From contig NZ_JAIQZF010000005.1 of NCBI RefSeq assembly GCF_020164585.1, forward strand, positions 1 through 64,000: 64,000 nt of DNA, read 5' to 3'. The DNA is from Psychroflexus curvus (GTDB taxonomy: Bacteria > Bacteroidota > Bacteroidia > Flavobacteriales > Flavobacteriaceae). Below are positions 9,491-18,423 of the stretch, piece after piece; within the stretch, counting starts at the first letter, position 1, and every line of letters starts with the position of its first letter. The notes under the pieces are model-generated. The model was not told the origin of the DNA. It searched no databases and saw only the letters and a program-made list of their open reading frames with translations. The position numbers and the translations under genes are program-made.

Positions 9491-9790
9491 ATGATTCTGT
9501 CTTTTTTGTTTGGAGATCACAACAACCTCGCCTTAAAAAATAATTACAGCCTGTTAACTAAAGTTGGCTTCGACATCCTGAAACACCTCTCTGAAGAGCT
9601 ACGTGTCAGGCTGCTAATCAACCTATCTAACGCTTACAAACTTGAAAGCCTCTACCTGAAACCACAGTCAGCACAACTGCTCATCGACTTAAAGCCTTTG
9701 CTCCTGGAGGAAATCCAAACCAAGCCTAACGCCCACAGGTATAAAAAACTGCAGAATGTACTGATTGGCTTGCCGGAGGAGTTGAATTAA
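9491..9790 (+). CDS. Short ORF, probably the 3' fragment of an interrupted gene
   Basis: Ninety-nine codons from the first ATG. The same frame is open back to the stop codon of the homing endonuclease, so 9434-9790 encodes 118 continuous residues. The product is Leu-rich and helical (LSEELRVRLLINLSNAYKLE). Codon use is richer in G+C (CTG, GCC, AAC) than in the endonuclease before it. I recognise no family. The in-frame junction and codon contrast suggest the C-terminal end of an older gene whose 5' part is missing, rather than a complete gene. Confidence 0.45.
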   Translation: MILSFLFGDHNNLALKNNYSLLTKVGFDILKHLSEELRVRLLINLSNAYKLESLYLKPQSAQLLIDLKPLLLEEIQTKPNAHRYKKLQNVLIGLPEELN

Positions 9791-9948
9791 AATTTTACAT
9801 GAGTTTTTAAATCATTGAGATCGCTTGGCTATGCCAGGAGATGATATATAAATAGAGAAAAATCATTTAAGACGTATCATGTCATTAGTAATTATTTTCG
9901 TTGAAGGCTAAAGAATGTTTATGTAGATTTAATTTTTTTAGTGAATTT

Positions 9949-10611
9949 ATGAAAGGTAAACGTCAGTTTTCGAAAGCAGAAGTTGAGGAAATAGAGCGAT
10001 TAATTTCTAAGAAAGTAATGGCCAGCAGTTCTGAACAAAAAAGTGTACGTCGCCACATAAGAAAGCTGGGGTTTTATGCTTCAGATTTTGGTTTAGGTGG
10101 AGGCTATACAGTTAATGATTTTAGATCTGTTGTTGTTATAATTGGAGAAAGCCTGTTCACATCAAAACCAACTAATACTAAAGTCTCAAAACTAAAACCA
10201 AAAAGCAACAAGCAAAGCGATGAAGATTACATAATAGATCTTTGTGATGAAGTTTTAGGATTACAAAGTTCAAGACAACATCGTTTTGATTTTTTAAGAG
10301 GTGATACAGGCGTCAAACTCCCTGTGGATGCATATTATTCGAGTTTAAATTTAGTCGTAGAATATTATGAACGACAACATACAGAGAGAGTCAATTTTTT
10401 TGACAAACGCATTACATCCTCGGGAATATCTAGAGGAGAGCAACGCAAAAAGTATGACCAATTGAGACAAACCGAATTACCTAAAAATAGAATTAACCTC
10501 ATCATTTTTGATTATTCTGAATTTCTACACACGTCTAACAAAAGATTAATTAAAAATAGAAAAGAAGATTGGGAAGTGATAAAAAGGAAATTAGGATGTT
10601 TTAATAAGTGA
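9949..10611 (+). CDS. Vsr-like / EDxHD-type endonuclease-like protein
   Basis: The ATG at 9949 (220 residues) is preferred to the TTG at 9901. The C-terminal half has the pattern of very-short-patch-repair-like and phage homing endonucleases: VDAYYSSLNLVVEYYERQH, then a basic segment (GEQRKKYDQLRQTELPKN) and NLIIFDY. The Asp in VDAYY and the EYxERQH block would be the catalytic centre. The N-terminal ~90 residues are basic and may bind DNA. It is a single gene with no methylase partner. It lies 37 bp before another nuclease-like gene on the same strand, so the two may be co-transcribed. Confidence 0.55.
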   Translation: MKGKRQFSKAEVEEIERLISKKVMASSSEQKSVRRHIRKLGFYASDFGLGGGYTVNDFRSVVVIIGESLFTSKPTNTKVSKLKPKSNKQSDEDYIIDLCDEVLGLQSSRQHRFDFLRGDTGVKLPVDAYYSSLNLVVEYYERQHTERVNFFDKRITSSGISRGEQRKKYDQLRQTELPKNRINLIIFDYSEFLHTSNKRLIKNRKEDWEVIKRKLGCFNK

Positions 10612-10648
10612 ATAATAATTAAATACTCAATTAGCTAAATTAAAAATA

Positions 10649-11905
10649 ATGGTATCAACATATTGTAAGAATTTAATTGAAAAAACAAATTCTATTCTCC
10701 AAAAGTATCACGAAATTGAAAAAATAACAGGGGAGAAATTTAATTTATTTTCGATTTTGAGAAAGTCAGAAGACGAATTATCACATTCCAGATTCATAGG
10801 TAATCTTTTAAACCCAAAGGGTAGCCATGACCAAGACTCAATATATTTAAATCTTTTTATTGAAACATTAGTTGAAAAATTTGAAGAAGATGAACTTAAG
10901 CATCGCAATAAATTCGAGTCAATAATATCTATTGATTTAAATAATGCTAAATGTAAAACCGAAGCTTATATAGGTAAAGTAGATTTTAAGGATGAAGTTG
11001 GTGGAAGTATTGATTTAATAGTAACCGATAATAGATGCGGTTTTATAATTGAAAATAAAATTTGGGCACAAGATCAATACAAGCAGTTGTTAAGATATAG
11101 CCAGGCTTATCCAGATGTCCCTATTTTTTATTTGAGTCTATTTCAAGACAATCAACCAGCTAAAAACTCAGTTGGAAATTTAAAAAAAGACGAAGATTAC
11201 TTTATAATTTCTTATGAAAACGAAATTTCTGAATGGATAGAGAAATGCATTAAAGCCTCTGCAACTAAGCCAATAATAAGAGAAAGTTTAAGACAATATT
11301 TATTTTTAATAAAAAAATTAACTCAACAAAGTAGATCTAAAAATATGGAAAAAGAAATTGTAGGATTACTATTAAATAATGAACAAAATTTGGATGCTTT
11401 TGAAAACCTACAAAAAGTAAACAAAGAAGTTAAGTTTGAAATAATGAAGACTTTTGTCAAAAACTTAAATGAGGAAATTAATTTAAAATATGAAGGTTTT
11501 GATTTTGTGAATAATTTTAAACTTAAAACTCATCATGATAGTTTTGAGTTACAAAATCAATTTTTAAAAAACCATAATATTAAAATATCATTCAGCTTTT
11601 TTCACTCTAGTCAAAAAATAAAATTCGGGTATGGATTTAGCTGTAAAGATTTTTCAAAATCTAAAGAACCTTATATTAGTCTAATTAATGCTTGTAAACA
11701 ATTCAATGGTGGATCTAATAGTAGGTGGGTTTTTAAAAAAGGGCTCGAGTACAGCAATTGGGAGGACTTAAATCATTTAAAAAAATATCAATTTGATAAA
11801 GATTACAAAAATCAAGTCAATAATTATTTTTTGAATAAGATTGATGAAATGATTACTATAGCTGAGGAAGTTGAGGGAAAAATAAAAGGAATTAAAGATT
11901 CATAA
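10649..11905 (+). CDS. PD-(D/E)XK nuclease superfamily protein (PDDEXK_4-like)
   Basis: A 418-residue protein of the type annotated PD-(D/E)XK nuclease superfamily. The N-terminus has the typical FSILRKSEDELSHSRFIGNLL block. The catalytic core is D122 (SIDLIVTD) and E135-N-K137 (FIIENKIWAQDQ), followed by the Q..QL.RY helix. Members of this family often occur in defence islands, but their substrate is mostly undefined. It starts 37 bp after the Vsr-like gene on the same strand. It converges on the minus-strand protease operon, with about 80 bp between the stop codons. Confidence 0.7.
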   Translation: MVSTYCKNLIEKTNSILQKYHEIEKITGEKFNLFSILRKSEDELSHSRFIGNLLNPKGSHDQDSIYLNLFIETLVEKFEEDELKHRNKFESIISIDLNNAKCKTEAYIGKVDFKDEVGGSIDLIVTDNRCGFIIENKIWAQDQYKQLLRYSQAYPDVPIFYLSLFQDNQPAKNSVGNLKKDEDYFIISYENEISEWIEKCIKASATKPIIRESLRQYLFLIKKLTQQSRSKNMEKEIVGLLLNNEQNLDAFENLQKVNKEVKFEIMKTFVKNLNEEINLKYEGFDFVNNFKLKTHHDSFELQNQFLKNHNIKISFSFFHSSQKIKFGYGFSCKDFSKSKEPYISLINACKQFNGGSNSRWVFKKGLEYSNWEDLNHLKKYQFDKDYKNQVNNYFLNKIDEMITIAEEVEGKIKGIKDS

Positions 11906-11987
11906 TAATTGAAAAAAATATAAGCTGTAAATTAAATCTTTATCAACTAGATATTTCTAAATTAAATATAATTCATAAAATTTTTCA

Positions 11988-14030
11988 TCAATTAGCTTCT
12001 AAAAATCTATCTAAGTTTTTAATTAAACGTTCATCAACTGGCAAATCTGGAGATGGAATTTGAGCAAGCTGATGATTCAGACTATCAAGATGTGGATGCT
12101 GTATCGATGTTTCTTCAATAGTCGTTAGACTTCTAGTTTGAGCATAAGTAGTTACTAAAAGTTTAATAGCTGAGGCATCCAAATTATTCTGTTTTGTAAG
12201 CTGATGAGCTATTTTTAAAAGCAAAGTTTTTTCATCTCTTAAGACTTTCTTTGTTAGTTTTTGAGCCTCCACCAATAAAGTTTCAACTTCCTGTTCTATA
12301 TCGGGAAGAGCCTCAGATAGGCAGTTCTTATTCTGTACTGTTTTCATAGCATAGAAACCTAATTTGGATCCAAAACCATTTTCAGAAATAGCAGTTAAGA
12401 GCAATTTTGTGGCATTTTTTAAATCCGATCTGGAGCCCATAGAAATTAAATCTTCACCAAAAACCAGACGCTCTGCTTCTATCCCAGCCAAAAATCGCGC
12501 TGTATAGTTTAGTAAATCTTTTTTAGTCAAGACTTCGCTAAGATCGTCAAAGGAGGCAAAACCCTCACTTTCACTATTGGCGGTAGTAGCAGTTAGTTGG
12601 GTTGGTATTTCATTGAGCAGTGCTATACTGATGATAGCATGTCCAGCTTCGTGCACTGCTGTGCAAGCTTTCGAGTTTTCGTTAACCGATTGCCTGATTG
12701 TGTCCAGGCTTGTTTCAACGGCTATATCAAGGTGCCCTACTCTACTGTTCTTGTGAAAATAAATGATGTTTAAAAAGCCTGCGCTGTAGTTCACTTTGAT
12801 TCTATCTGCTTTTATTTCAGCTAAGGCTAAGTGACTTAAGATCTGTCCTAAGCTGGCATCTATGGCCGTCTTTAAACTGCTTTTAAGCGGTCTCACGCCC
12901 TGGGTTGGAAATACACCGTTGTTATAAAGCATGTCATTGACTTGAGATTCAAATTCAAGGTCAATCTCGTAATTTGATTTAAACTGTTCTGACAACAGCT
13001 TCAGATGGCTTCCTATAATACCTTCATAAGCTGATTTATTTAAAGCAGGATAAATGATATGGTTGTTGCCTAAACGAGCAATTTGCTCATTCCTAAATCG
13101 TTTTTTTAAGGCTTCTTTTATTTGTGGAACTTTAATTTTCAAAGAGCGTTTATAAAATGCATCTGCGCTAAGATCAGGATTAAAATCACTGCTCATATGA
13201 TAAGCCTCATCGAGATTACCCAGGACAAAAATGAGGGACTTGCTCATGTCCCCTTTTTCAGTTTTACGCTTGCGTCTGGAGGCTTCGTAAATCAGTTGCA
13301 ATAACTCATGTTCATTCGCATCAAAATAAAAAGTTTCAAAATCTAATATATTTTCAAAACAGTCTGGAAATAACCTAAAAAGGTGATGGCGTTCTACACG
13401 ATCTACATATTCATAGGATTTGCTGTCGAAATCTTTATAAAACTTACGTAAATATTGCATTAACTGTTTAGGTTGTTCATCATAGTAGATATAACCATCA
13501 CTGAGTTTGAACCCATGATCTATCCACACCTTTAATGCATTATACCATTTCAAATAGTTATTAAAATCTCTATAGGTAACACTCGCATCAAACTCACCAG
13601 TATCTAAAAAGTCCCAGAGATTAAAGCTCATTTCAGCATCTTTTTCATTGCCATTATCGTCTAGTGTTCTTATGTATTGAAACTCATCTAAACAAATGAT
13701 ATAATCTTCAGCTTCGTACATTTCCAAAGCATTGGTAAGTTGTCTGTCGATGTCCTTATCCTTTTGGTTATTCATTTCAAACCGAAAAAAAGCTTGCTTT
13801 TTTTCAAGCAATTCGACCAAACGTTTCACCAAAGTTTTTTTTCCTGTTCCTGTTAATCCCCATAAATTTATGATTAACGGATGCGTTTGAGCACCGTTAA
13901 ATAAAAACCAAGGTTGTATTGTATCAACAACCTGATCAATGACCTGGTCAATACCGTAAAACTCTTGCTTAAGCTGCTCTTTTATTTGATTTAGTATCTG
14001 CTGTTTATGTTCTATCTCTTTGTAATTCAT
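11988..14030 (-). CDS. AAA+ ATPase fused to an FtsH-type (M41) zinc metalloprotease
   Basis: A 680-residue two-part protein. The N-terminal AAA+ module is ClpX/ClpB-like, with a P-loop at 58-66 (GLTGTGKKT) and Walker B near residue 110 (YIICLDEFQYI). In the P-loop, Lys replaces the usual Ser/Thr after the key Lys. The C-terminal ~220 residues match peptidase M41: HEAGH near residue 460, and the third zinc ligand probably the Asp of GSRSDLKNAT near 530. Unlike FtsH, it has no membrane segment and the ATPase is not of the FtsH type. It would be a cytosolic ATP-driven protease. Its start overlaps the stop of the upstream DnaB-like gene by 4 bp, so the two are likely translationally coupled, under a WYL regulator. 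Confidence 0.75.
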   Translation of the reverse strand: MNYKEIEHKQQILNQIKEQLKQEFYGIDQVIDQVVDTIQPWFLFNGAQTHPLIINLWGLTGTGKKTLVKRLVELLEKKQAFFRFEMNNQKDKDIDRQLTNALEMYEAEDYIICLDEFQYIRTLDDNGNEKDAEMSFNLWDFLDTGEFDASVTYRDFNNYLKWYNALKVWIDHGFKLSDGYIYYDEQPKQLMQYLRKFYKDFDSKSYEYVDRVERHHLFRLFPDCFENILDFETFYFDANEHELLQLIYEASRRKRKTEKGDMSKSLIFVLGNLDEAYHMSSDFNPDLSADAFYKRSLKIKVPQIKEALKKRFRNEQIARLGNNHIIYPALNKSAYEGIIGSHLKLLSEQFKSNYEIDLEFESQVNDMLYNNGVFPTQGVRPLKSSLKTAIDASLGQILSHLALAEIKADRIKVNYSAGFLNIIYFHKNSRVGHLDIAVETSLDTIRQSVNENSKACTAVHEAGHAIISIALLNEIPTQLTATTANSESEGFASFDDLSEVLTKKDLLNYTARFLAGIEAERLVFGEDLISMGSRSDLKNATKLLLTAISENGFGSKLGFYAMKTVQNKNCLSEALPDIEQEVETLLVEAQKLTKKVLRDEKTLLLKIAHQLTKQNNLDASAIKLLVTTYAQTRSLTTIEETSIQHPHLDSLNHQLAQIPSPDLPVDERLIKNLDRFLEAN

Positions 14031-15022
14031 TGCTCGTTAGATGATTTTAGGATTAAACCTTTATTTGTATTGAAGTAAGCGTCTAATACTTTCTGCGGAT
14101 ATGCTTTCAGGTCAATGAGATCAAAAAAAGCCATTTTAAATGCTTCCTGGCTTAGTGTTTTAATGAATTGTAAAGCATGTGAAGTATAATTTATAAGACC
14201 TCCAATCTCTTCCTTGAGTAACCTGACATCTGAAAACTCATGCTGATATTTAATAATGATACCGATGTGGAGTTTATTGGCCAGGCGAAGTAAAAATTCT
14301 CCAATCTGTAGCAGTTGGTCTTTTTTAGAAATTTCGCGGCTTGCAATTGTTTGTAAAATTGAAATGTCATCCAGATAAACCACATGCAGTTTGTACTTTT
14401 TACATAAATAGGATAAATGTTCTTCAAACTGTGAAGCGTTATAATGGATTCGCTCTTCAACATAAGAACGGCAATTTTTTAGTTGGACCAGCCTTGTGTT
14501 GAATTGTAAGGCCTGTTCACGATCGGACTCCTTAATACTTGAGATTAAGTTTTCTAAAATAAGGTCATGCTTAGCCTGTTCAATAAAACTGAGCAGGTTG
14601 ATTTTTTGATCAACCGCCAGATCCATTAAAAGATGCTGATAGATTTCAGAACTATACTGTCCATTAGTACACAAAAGAAAAAGCTGACCCTCATCAAAAA
14701 CCCAGGACTTATCACTTATGCTTAGCTTAGCTTCTAGTTCAGTATCACTTCGTCTAACACGAGTATTAGTAATGCCAGTGGTTATGTCTTTAATAGCCCT
14801 GTTGATTGCAGACCGCGAGTCGACTAAATTTTGGTCTTGTTGCTGTTTAAGTAGTTTGACTATTTTTCTAAAGAAATCCTCAGCAGTAGTTGATTTTTGT
14901 AAGGCCAGATTAACTTCCTTTGTAAAAAATTCATGGTCCACTAAGCCTGGATCTATGTCCTCAAAACAATAGGATAATTGTTTGGTTAACTTATTCAGTT
15001 CAAAAAAGGAATTAATATTCAT
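14027..15022 (-). CDS. Degenerate DnaB/RecA-like protein, partner of the AAA-M41 protease
   Basis: A 331-residue protein. From about 107 to 265 it follows the layout of the RecA-like core of replicative helicase DnaB: a WVFDEGQLFLLCTNGQYS segment where the P-loop should be, VVYLDDISIL as Walker B, then the regular-spaced helix LLQIGEFLLRLANKLHIGIIIKYQHE in place of the DnaB LAkel-vpvi-lsQl block. The P-loop Gly-Lys-Thr is absent, so ATP use is unlikely. One idea, which is inference, is a decoy or sensor of replication proteins that feeds the adjoining protease. A palindromic operator (15056-15076) lies 34 bp before its start, matching one before the WYL gene. Confidence 0.5.
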   Translation of the reverse strand: MNINSFFELNKLTKQLSYCFEDIDPGLVDHEFFTKEVNLALQKSTTAEDFFRKIVKLLKQQQDQNLVDSRSAINRAIKDITTGITNTRVRRSDTELEAKLSISDKSWVFDEGQLFLLCTNGQYSSEIYQHLLMDLAVDQKINLLSFIEQAKHDLILENLISSIKESDREQALQFNTRLVQLKNCRSYVEERIHYNASQFEEHLSYLCKKYKLHVVYLDDISILQTIASREISKKDQLLQIGEFLLRLANKLHIGIIIKYQHEFSDVRLLKEEIGGLINYTSHALQFIKTLSQEAFKMAFFDLIDLKAYPQKVLDAYFNTNKGLILKSSNEQ

Positions 15023-15055
15023 TGTTTTTAAATTTTAAACAAAGAACACTACCAG

Positions 15056-15076
15056 GTCTATCAATTAATGATAGAC
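15056..15076. promoter_or_regulatory. Palindromic operator, copy 1 (effector genes)
   Basis: Inverted repeat GTCTATC-N7-GATAGAC between the WYL gene and the DnaB-like/protease genes. It is identical in both arms to the copy at 15999-16019, with only the 7-bp spacer differing. It is probably the binding site of the WYL regulator. Confidence 0.7.
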
Positions 15077-15083
15077 TTCGGCA

Positions 15084-15980
15084 CTAATATGCTTCGTATG
15101 CTTTTTTAAGGTTGGTTTTAATGTCCTCAGCGAGGCTTAGTGGCTCTAAAACTTTAGCCATTGCACCGTATTTTAATATTTGTTGTCGTAGCTCAAAATT
15201 GATGACAACTGAATATCCATAAACCACATGAGTACTTGTAGACTTAATTAGTTTCTGACTTTGATGAAGAGGCAGGTTTTCTAAAAATTCTCCTTGGGAA
15301 TTATCAAATGCAATCAAAATAAGTTCTTTTTTATTATCGATATGTGAAACACCCACGCATCCCATGAACTTCTCTTTGAGATTATAGTCCTTAGGCACAA
15401 ATTTATCTTGCTTGAGTGACAAAGCTTCTATACGATCTATTCCCAAGGTTCGTACTTTATTTTTCCCAACCTCTCCTACTATATACCAACGACCCTGGTA
15501 CTGCTTCAGCAAATAAGGTTTCATGGTATAGGTGATAGCTTTGGAGGTATCAAACTTTCGGTGTTCTATTTCAATAATCTGGTGATTTTTAGTTGCCAGG
15601 AACAAGCGATCTAAATACTCGATTCCATTAAGCTGGTACTCACTGTCGAAGTCAATAAAATCCAGTGAAGATTTTCCTTGTAAAACATTTCCACCCAGCG
15701 AATCTGAAAGTTGATGAAATTGTAAGAACTGAATGAGCTGAGCAACCTCATCCTGATCTATGGTGTCAATTGAGTAAGTTTTGTCTGAGGCGTCATAAAT
15801 TAATTCAATTCCAAAATCCTCCTTCAAGGTTTTTTTGTCGCGCTCAAATGTAGCTTCTCCTATGGACAACTCGTGTTCATCGAGTAAGTTCAAAAGTTCA
15901 TTTCGTGTGGATGCACGTTGATTTAATCTATTAACCAAGATATATAATCGCTTGAGTTTGTTATTCAGGTTTGCGGCCAT
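15084..15980 (-). CDS. WYL-domain transcriptional regulator (module 1)
   Basis: About 298 residues from the ATG at 15980; a TTG two codons upstream is possible but less likely. It has an N-terminal winged helix-turn-helix (LYILVNRLNQRASTRNELL) and a C-terminal WYL domain from about 125 to 215 (YTMKPYLLKQYQGRWYIVG), with a WCX-like tail. WYL proteins such as CapW and BrxR repress phage-defence operons and sense DNA or nucleotide ligands. Two identical-armed palindromes flank the gene: one before its own start (15999-16019) and one before the next two genes (15056-15076). That points to autoregulation and control of the DnaB-like/protease pair. Confidence 0.85.
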   Translation of the reverse strand: MAANLNNKLKRLYILVNRLNQRASTRNELLNLLDEHELSIGEATFERDKKTLKEDFGIELIYDASDKTYSIDTIDQDEVAQLIQFLQFHQLSDSLGGNVLQGKSSLDFIDFDSEYQLNGIEYLDRLFLATKNHQIIEIEHRKFDTSKAITYTMKPYLLKQYQGRWYIVGEVGKNKVRTLGIDRIEALSLKQDKFVPKDYNLKEKFMGCVGVSHIDNKKELILIAFDNSQGEFLENLPLHQSQKLIKSTSTHVVYGYSVVINFELRQQILKYGAMAKVLEPLSLAEDIKTNLKKAYEAY

Positions 15981-15998
15981 AGTCAAAGAAATTTATAG

Positions 15999-16019
15999 GT
16001 CTATCTTAAAATGATAGAC
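15999..16019. promoter_or_regulatory. Palindromic operator, copy 2 (regulator promoter)
   Basis: Inverted repeat GTCTATC-TTAAAAT-GATAGAC, 18 bp before the WYL start codon. It overlaps the region where a Bacteroidota promoter would sit. It has the same arms as the copy at 15056-15076. Confidence 0.7.
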
Positions 16020-16219
16020 AAGGTAAGTAAATTTGAATCAGATTTAATAACAGAGTGGCATTAGTTTAGAAATCCAATTTTTTATGAGAAATCCTGTTAA
16101 GACAGGAAGGTTAATATTATAAATTCAGTTTCAACAGAAAATAACTCAACTAAACCCATATTCACATCATCACATAACGAGTTGTGTGTAATTAAACCAT
16201 AATTAAATTAATAAAAACA

Positions 16220-17533
16220 ATGAACAGTCATCTAAATATTTTCAAATCGTATACAAACAAAAATCGGTCATACCAATTAGAAAATGATTTGACCAGAGCT
16301 TTAGCAATATCATTACAAGAAGACTCGCTTTTTTTTCATGAAATTTTTAAAGAAATTCTGAAAGGAACCAATTTTTATAATCAACTTTTTGAGTCTTTAG
16401 AAAATGAAACTAGGGTAAATATAAATATTCAGCAGAGAGCAAGTCAAATAACTAACTTCGACCATATTTTTGCTATATCATTGAGTGAATCTGAAATGGC
16501 TGATTTTTGGACTCAAGATTATGATAGAAATTATGATCCAATATGCGATTTAGTAATTCAGATTAATAATATAGTCCTTGTTTTTGAAGCAAAAAGAGAT
16601 AATGTTAATTGTACTGCTCAACTTTATAACCAGATTTTAAACATAGCAAAAGTAGATAATGAAGCGAAAGAGTTTAATGAAATAAACTATGGCGAGATTA
16701 TAACAGCTTTTGACTTCAACTGGCCAAAATTAATGGCCATTGCAGTAAAAGTTTCAAGTTTTGAGAAAACTATGAATGGCCAAAATAGATTTCTATCAGA
16801 CTTTATCTCTTTAGTAAAACAACATAATTTTAGATGGTTACCAGAACCCGCAATTTCCTCATTACAACCAACAAACAAACGTGCAATTTTAAGAAGACTT
16901 GAATCAGCAATTGAAGAAGTTGCGAAAACAACCGAAATCAGCAAATTGAATTATAATGATAGAATAGGACTTGAATTTTATAGAAATTGGGCGAAAGAAA
17001 TTATATTCAGCGTTAATGATAAAGGAGATTTAATTGTAAGTATATATCCAGGAAACACGAAAGGTCAAGGTTATTCACTTTTTGAAAGCACTCCAGGATT
17101 TAGTGAAAAGCTAAATATATTAGGCAATGAATACTCTACTAAATATAGTTATCACGTTAAATTGACGAGTTTTCAGAAATATTTTCAAGGGCTTTGGTTT
17201 TCAGAAAATAATTTAAAAAAGCCACTTTACACAAAAGAAAATTTCCATAAATATACAGGCAGAAAGAAAAGGGGGTATCAATGGGAACAACTATGCTCAT
17301 TATTTGATGAAAGTCTCGATTACGAATGGAAAAAGCAATGTGATTGGGAAAGATCAGTAATAAATTCAGGAAAAAATCAATTTGATATTTCCTTTGGATA
17401 TAACGTACACATTGAGATTCCATTTGAAAAATTAAAAGAATTAGACCAAAAACAATCTGAACTAGATAATTTGATAAATTTAGTAACTGAAATACACAAA
17501 AGCTTTAGTAACGAGTTATTATTAAAAAACTAA
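16220..17533 (+). CDS. PD-(D/E)XK nuclease-like protein, 437 aa
   Basis: A 437-residue protein with a restriction-endonuclease-like core in its N-terminal third: E21 on the first helix (YQLENDLTRAL), D110 (PICDLVIQ), E123-A-K125 (VLVFEAKRD) and the Q-containing helix TAQLYNQIL. The remaining 300 residues are mostly alpha/beta with no motif I know, and may carry target recognition. There is no methylase beside it. The sequence just upstream (an ACATAACGAGTTGTGTGT word at ~16176) and downstream (near 17540) resembles inverted cassette-edge motifs I associate with flavobacterial genomes; that last point is from memory only. Confidence 0.55.
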   Translation: MNSHLNIFKSYTNKNRSYQLENDLTRALAISLQEDSLFFHEIFKEILKGTNFYNQLFESLENETRVNINIQQRASQITNFDHIFAISLSESEMADFWTQDYDRNYDPICDLVIQINNIVLVFEAKRDNVNCTAQLYNQILNIAKVDNEAKEFNEINYGEIITAFDFNWPKLMAIAVKVSSFEKTMNGQNRFLSDFISLVKQHNFRWLPEPAISSLQPTNKRAILRRLESAIEEVAKTTEISKLNYNDRIGLEFYRNWAKEIIFSVNDKGDLIVSIYPGNTKGQGYSLFESTPGFSEKLNILGNEYSTKYSYHVKLTSFQKYFQGLWFSENNLKKPLYTKENFHKYTGRKKRGYQWEQLCSLFDESLDYEWKKQCDWERSVINSGKNQFDISFGYNVHIEIPFEKLKELDQKQSELDNLINLVTEIHKSFSNELLLKN

Positions 17534-17672
17534 AAATAACTGCACACAGTATAGCTGTAAATAATTGCTTGATCTCGCCTGCTTTTAAAAAGCCTGGTGG
17601 ATTTTGGAGTAGGTTTATTACTTAACTACAGAAACACCTAATTTCTTAACCGTCATCTATATTATTTGAAAA

Positions 17673-18302
17673 ATGAACCAGTACTTAATAGATACAAAAT
17701 TTGCTTCTGAAACCCTAATAGAGGTAATACATAAGGAAGAAAAATTAATTATAGAAATGCTTCTAACTTATACTAAATTAGAACGAAGATTCAACTATCT
17801 ATCCAAAGATTTTGCTAACTCTGATATGAATGAGGGTTTTGACGATATACAAGTGCAGGATAAATTTATAAAGATGGTGAAGTATGCAAAAGAGGTCAAG
17901 TTAAAAGATAAAAAATTAGAGCTTCAGAGAATAAGAGAATCTTTTACTGCTAAAAAAGATTCAGTTAATTCTCTAAGTATGGGCCTTTTACAGATAGCTA
18001 AACAAGGTATTTCTACAATTCATGGAAATCTAGAAAATTGCCCAAATGGAAGGGAAATTGGAACTGAATCATTAAAAAATATTATTTGGCAGGGAAGAAA
18101 TCAGGCTATTCATTGTGAAGAAGGAAAGCCTCCTAAGAAAGTTAAGGATTGCTTTGATAAATTAAAAGACAAGTATGGTAAAGATTTCGATTTAACATTG
18201 CACCCAACTTCAAACAAAGCAAAAAAAATAATAGACCTACTTGAATGGGAGGAATATGCCCAATATGAAAAGGACATGAACTCCATCCTTGATAAAGAAT
18301 AG
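17673..18302 (+). CDS. HEPN-like protein
   Basis: A 209-residue helical protein. Residues near 141-146 read RNQAIH within GRNQAIHCEEG, which fits the Rx4-6H motif of HEPN ribonucleases and their inactive relatives. A central highly charged helix (about 60-95) may be a coiled coil. HEPN proteins often act as toxins or defence effectors that cut RNA. No nucleotidyltransferase (MNT) antitoxin lies beside it, so a classical HEPN/MNT pair is not supported. It could equally be a non-catalytic HEPN-fold protein. Confidence 0.5.
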   Translation: MNQYLIDTKFASETLIEVIHKEEKLIIEMLLTYTKLERRFNYLSKDFANSDMNEGFDDIQVQDKFIKMVKYAKEVKLKDKKLELQRIRESFTAKKDSVNSLSMGLLQIAKQGISTIHGNLENCPNGREIGTESLKNIIWQGRNQAIHCEEGKPPKKVKDCFDKLKDKYGKDFDLTLHPTSNKAKKIIDLLEWEEYAQYEKDMNSILDKE

Positions 18303-18423
18303 CTTCAACCAGAATTAACCATACTTAATTACCTCTACTTCTGAAATCGGTTGTTGAGAAAATCATCCATTTAATTCAGAATGAGGGTAAAAGGGGACTA
18401 TTATCTTTTTCATAAACACCACC

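Noticed and set aside
17673-18302. A HEPN/MNT toxin-antitoxin pair.
   Set aside because: The HEPN-like motif is present but no minimal nucleotidyltransferase gene lies beside it; the nearest nucleotidyltransferase is 20 kb away in a different operon.
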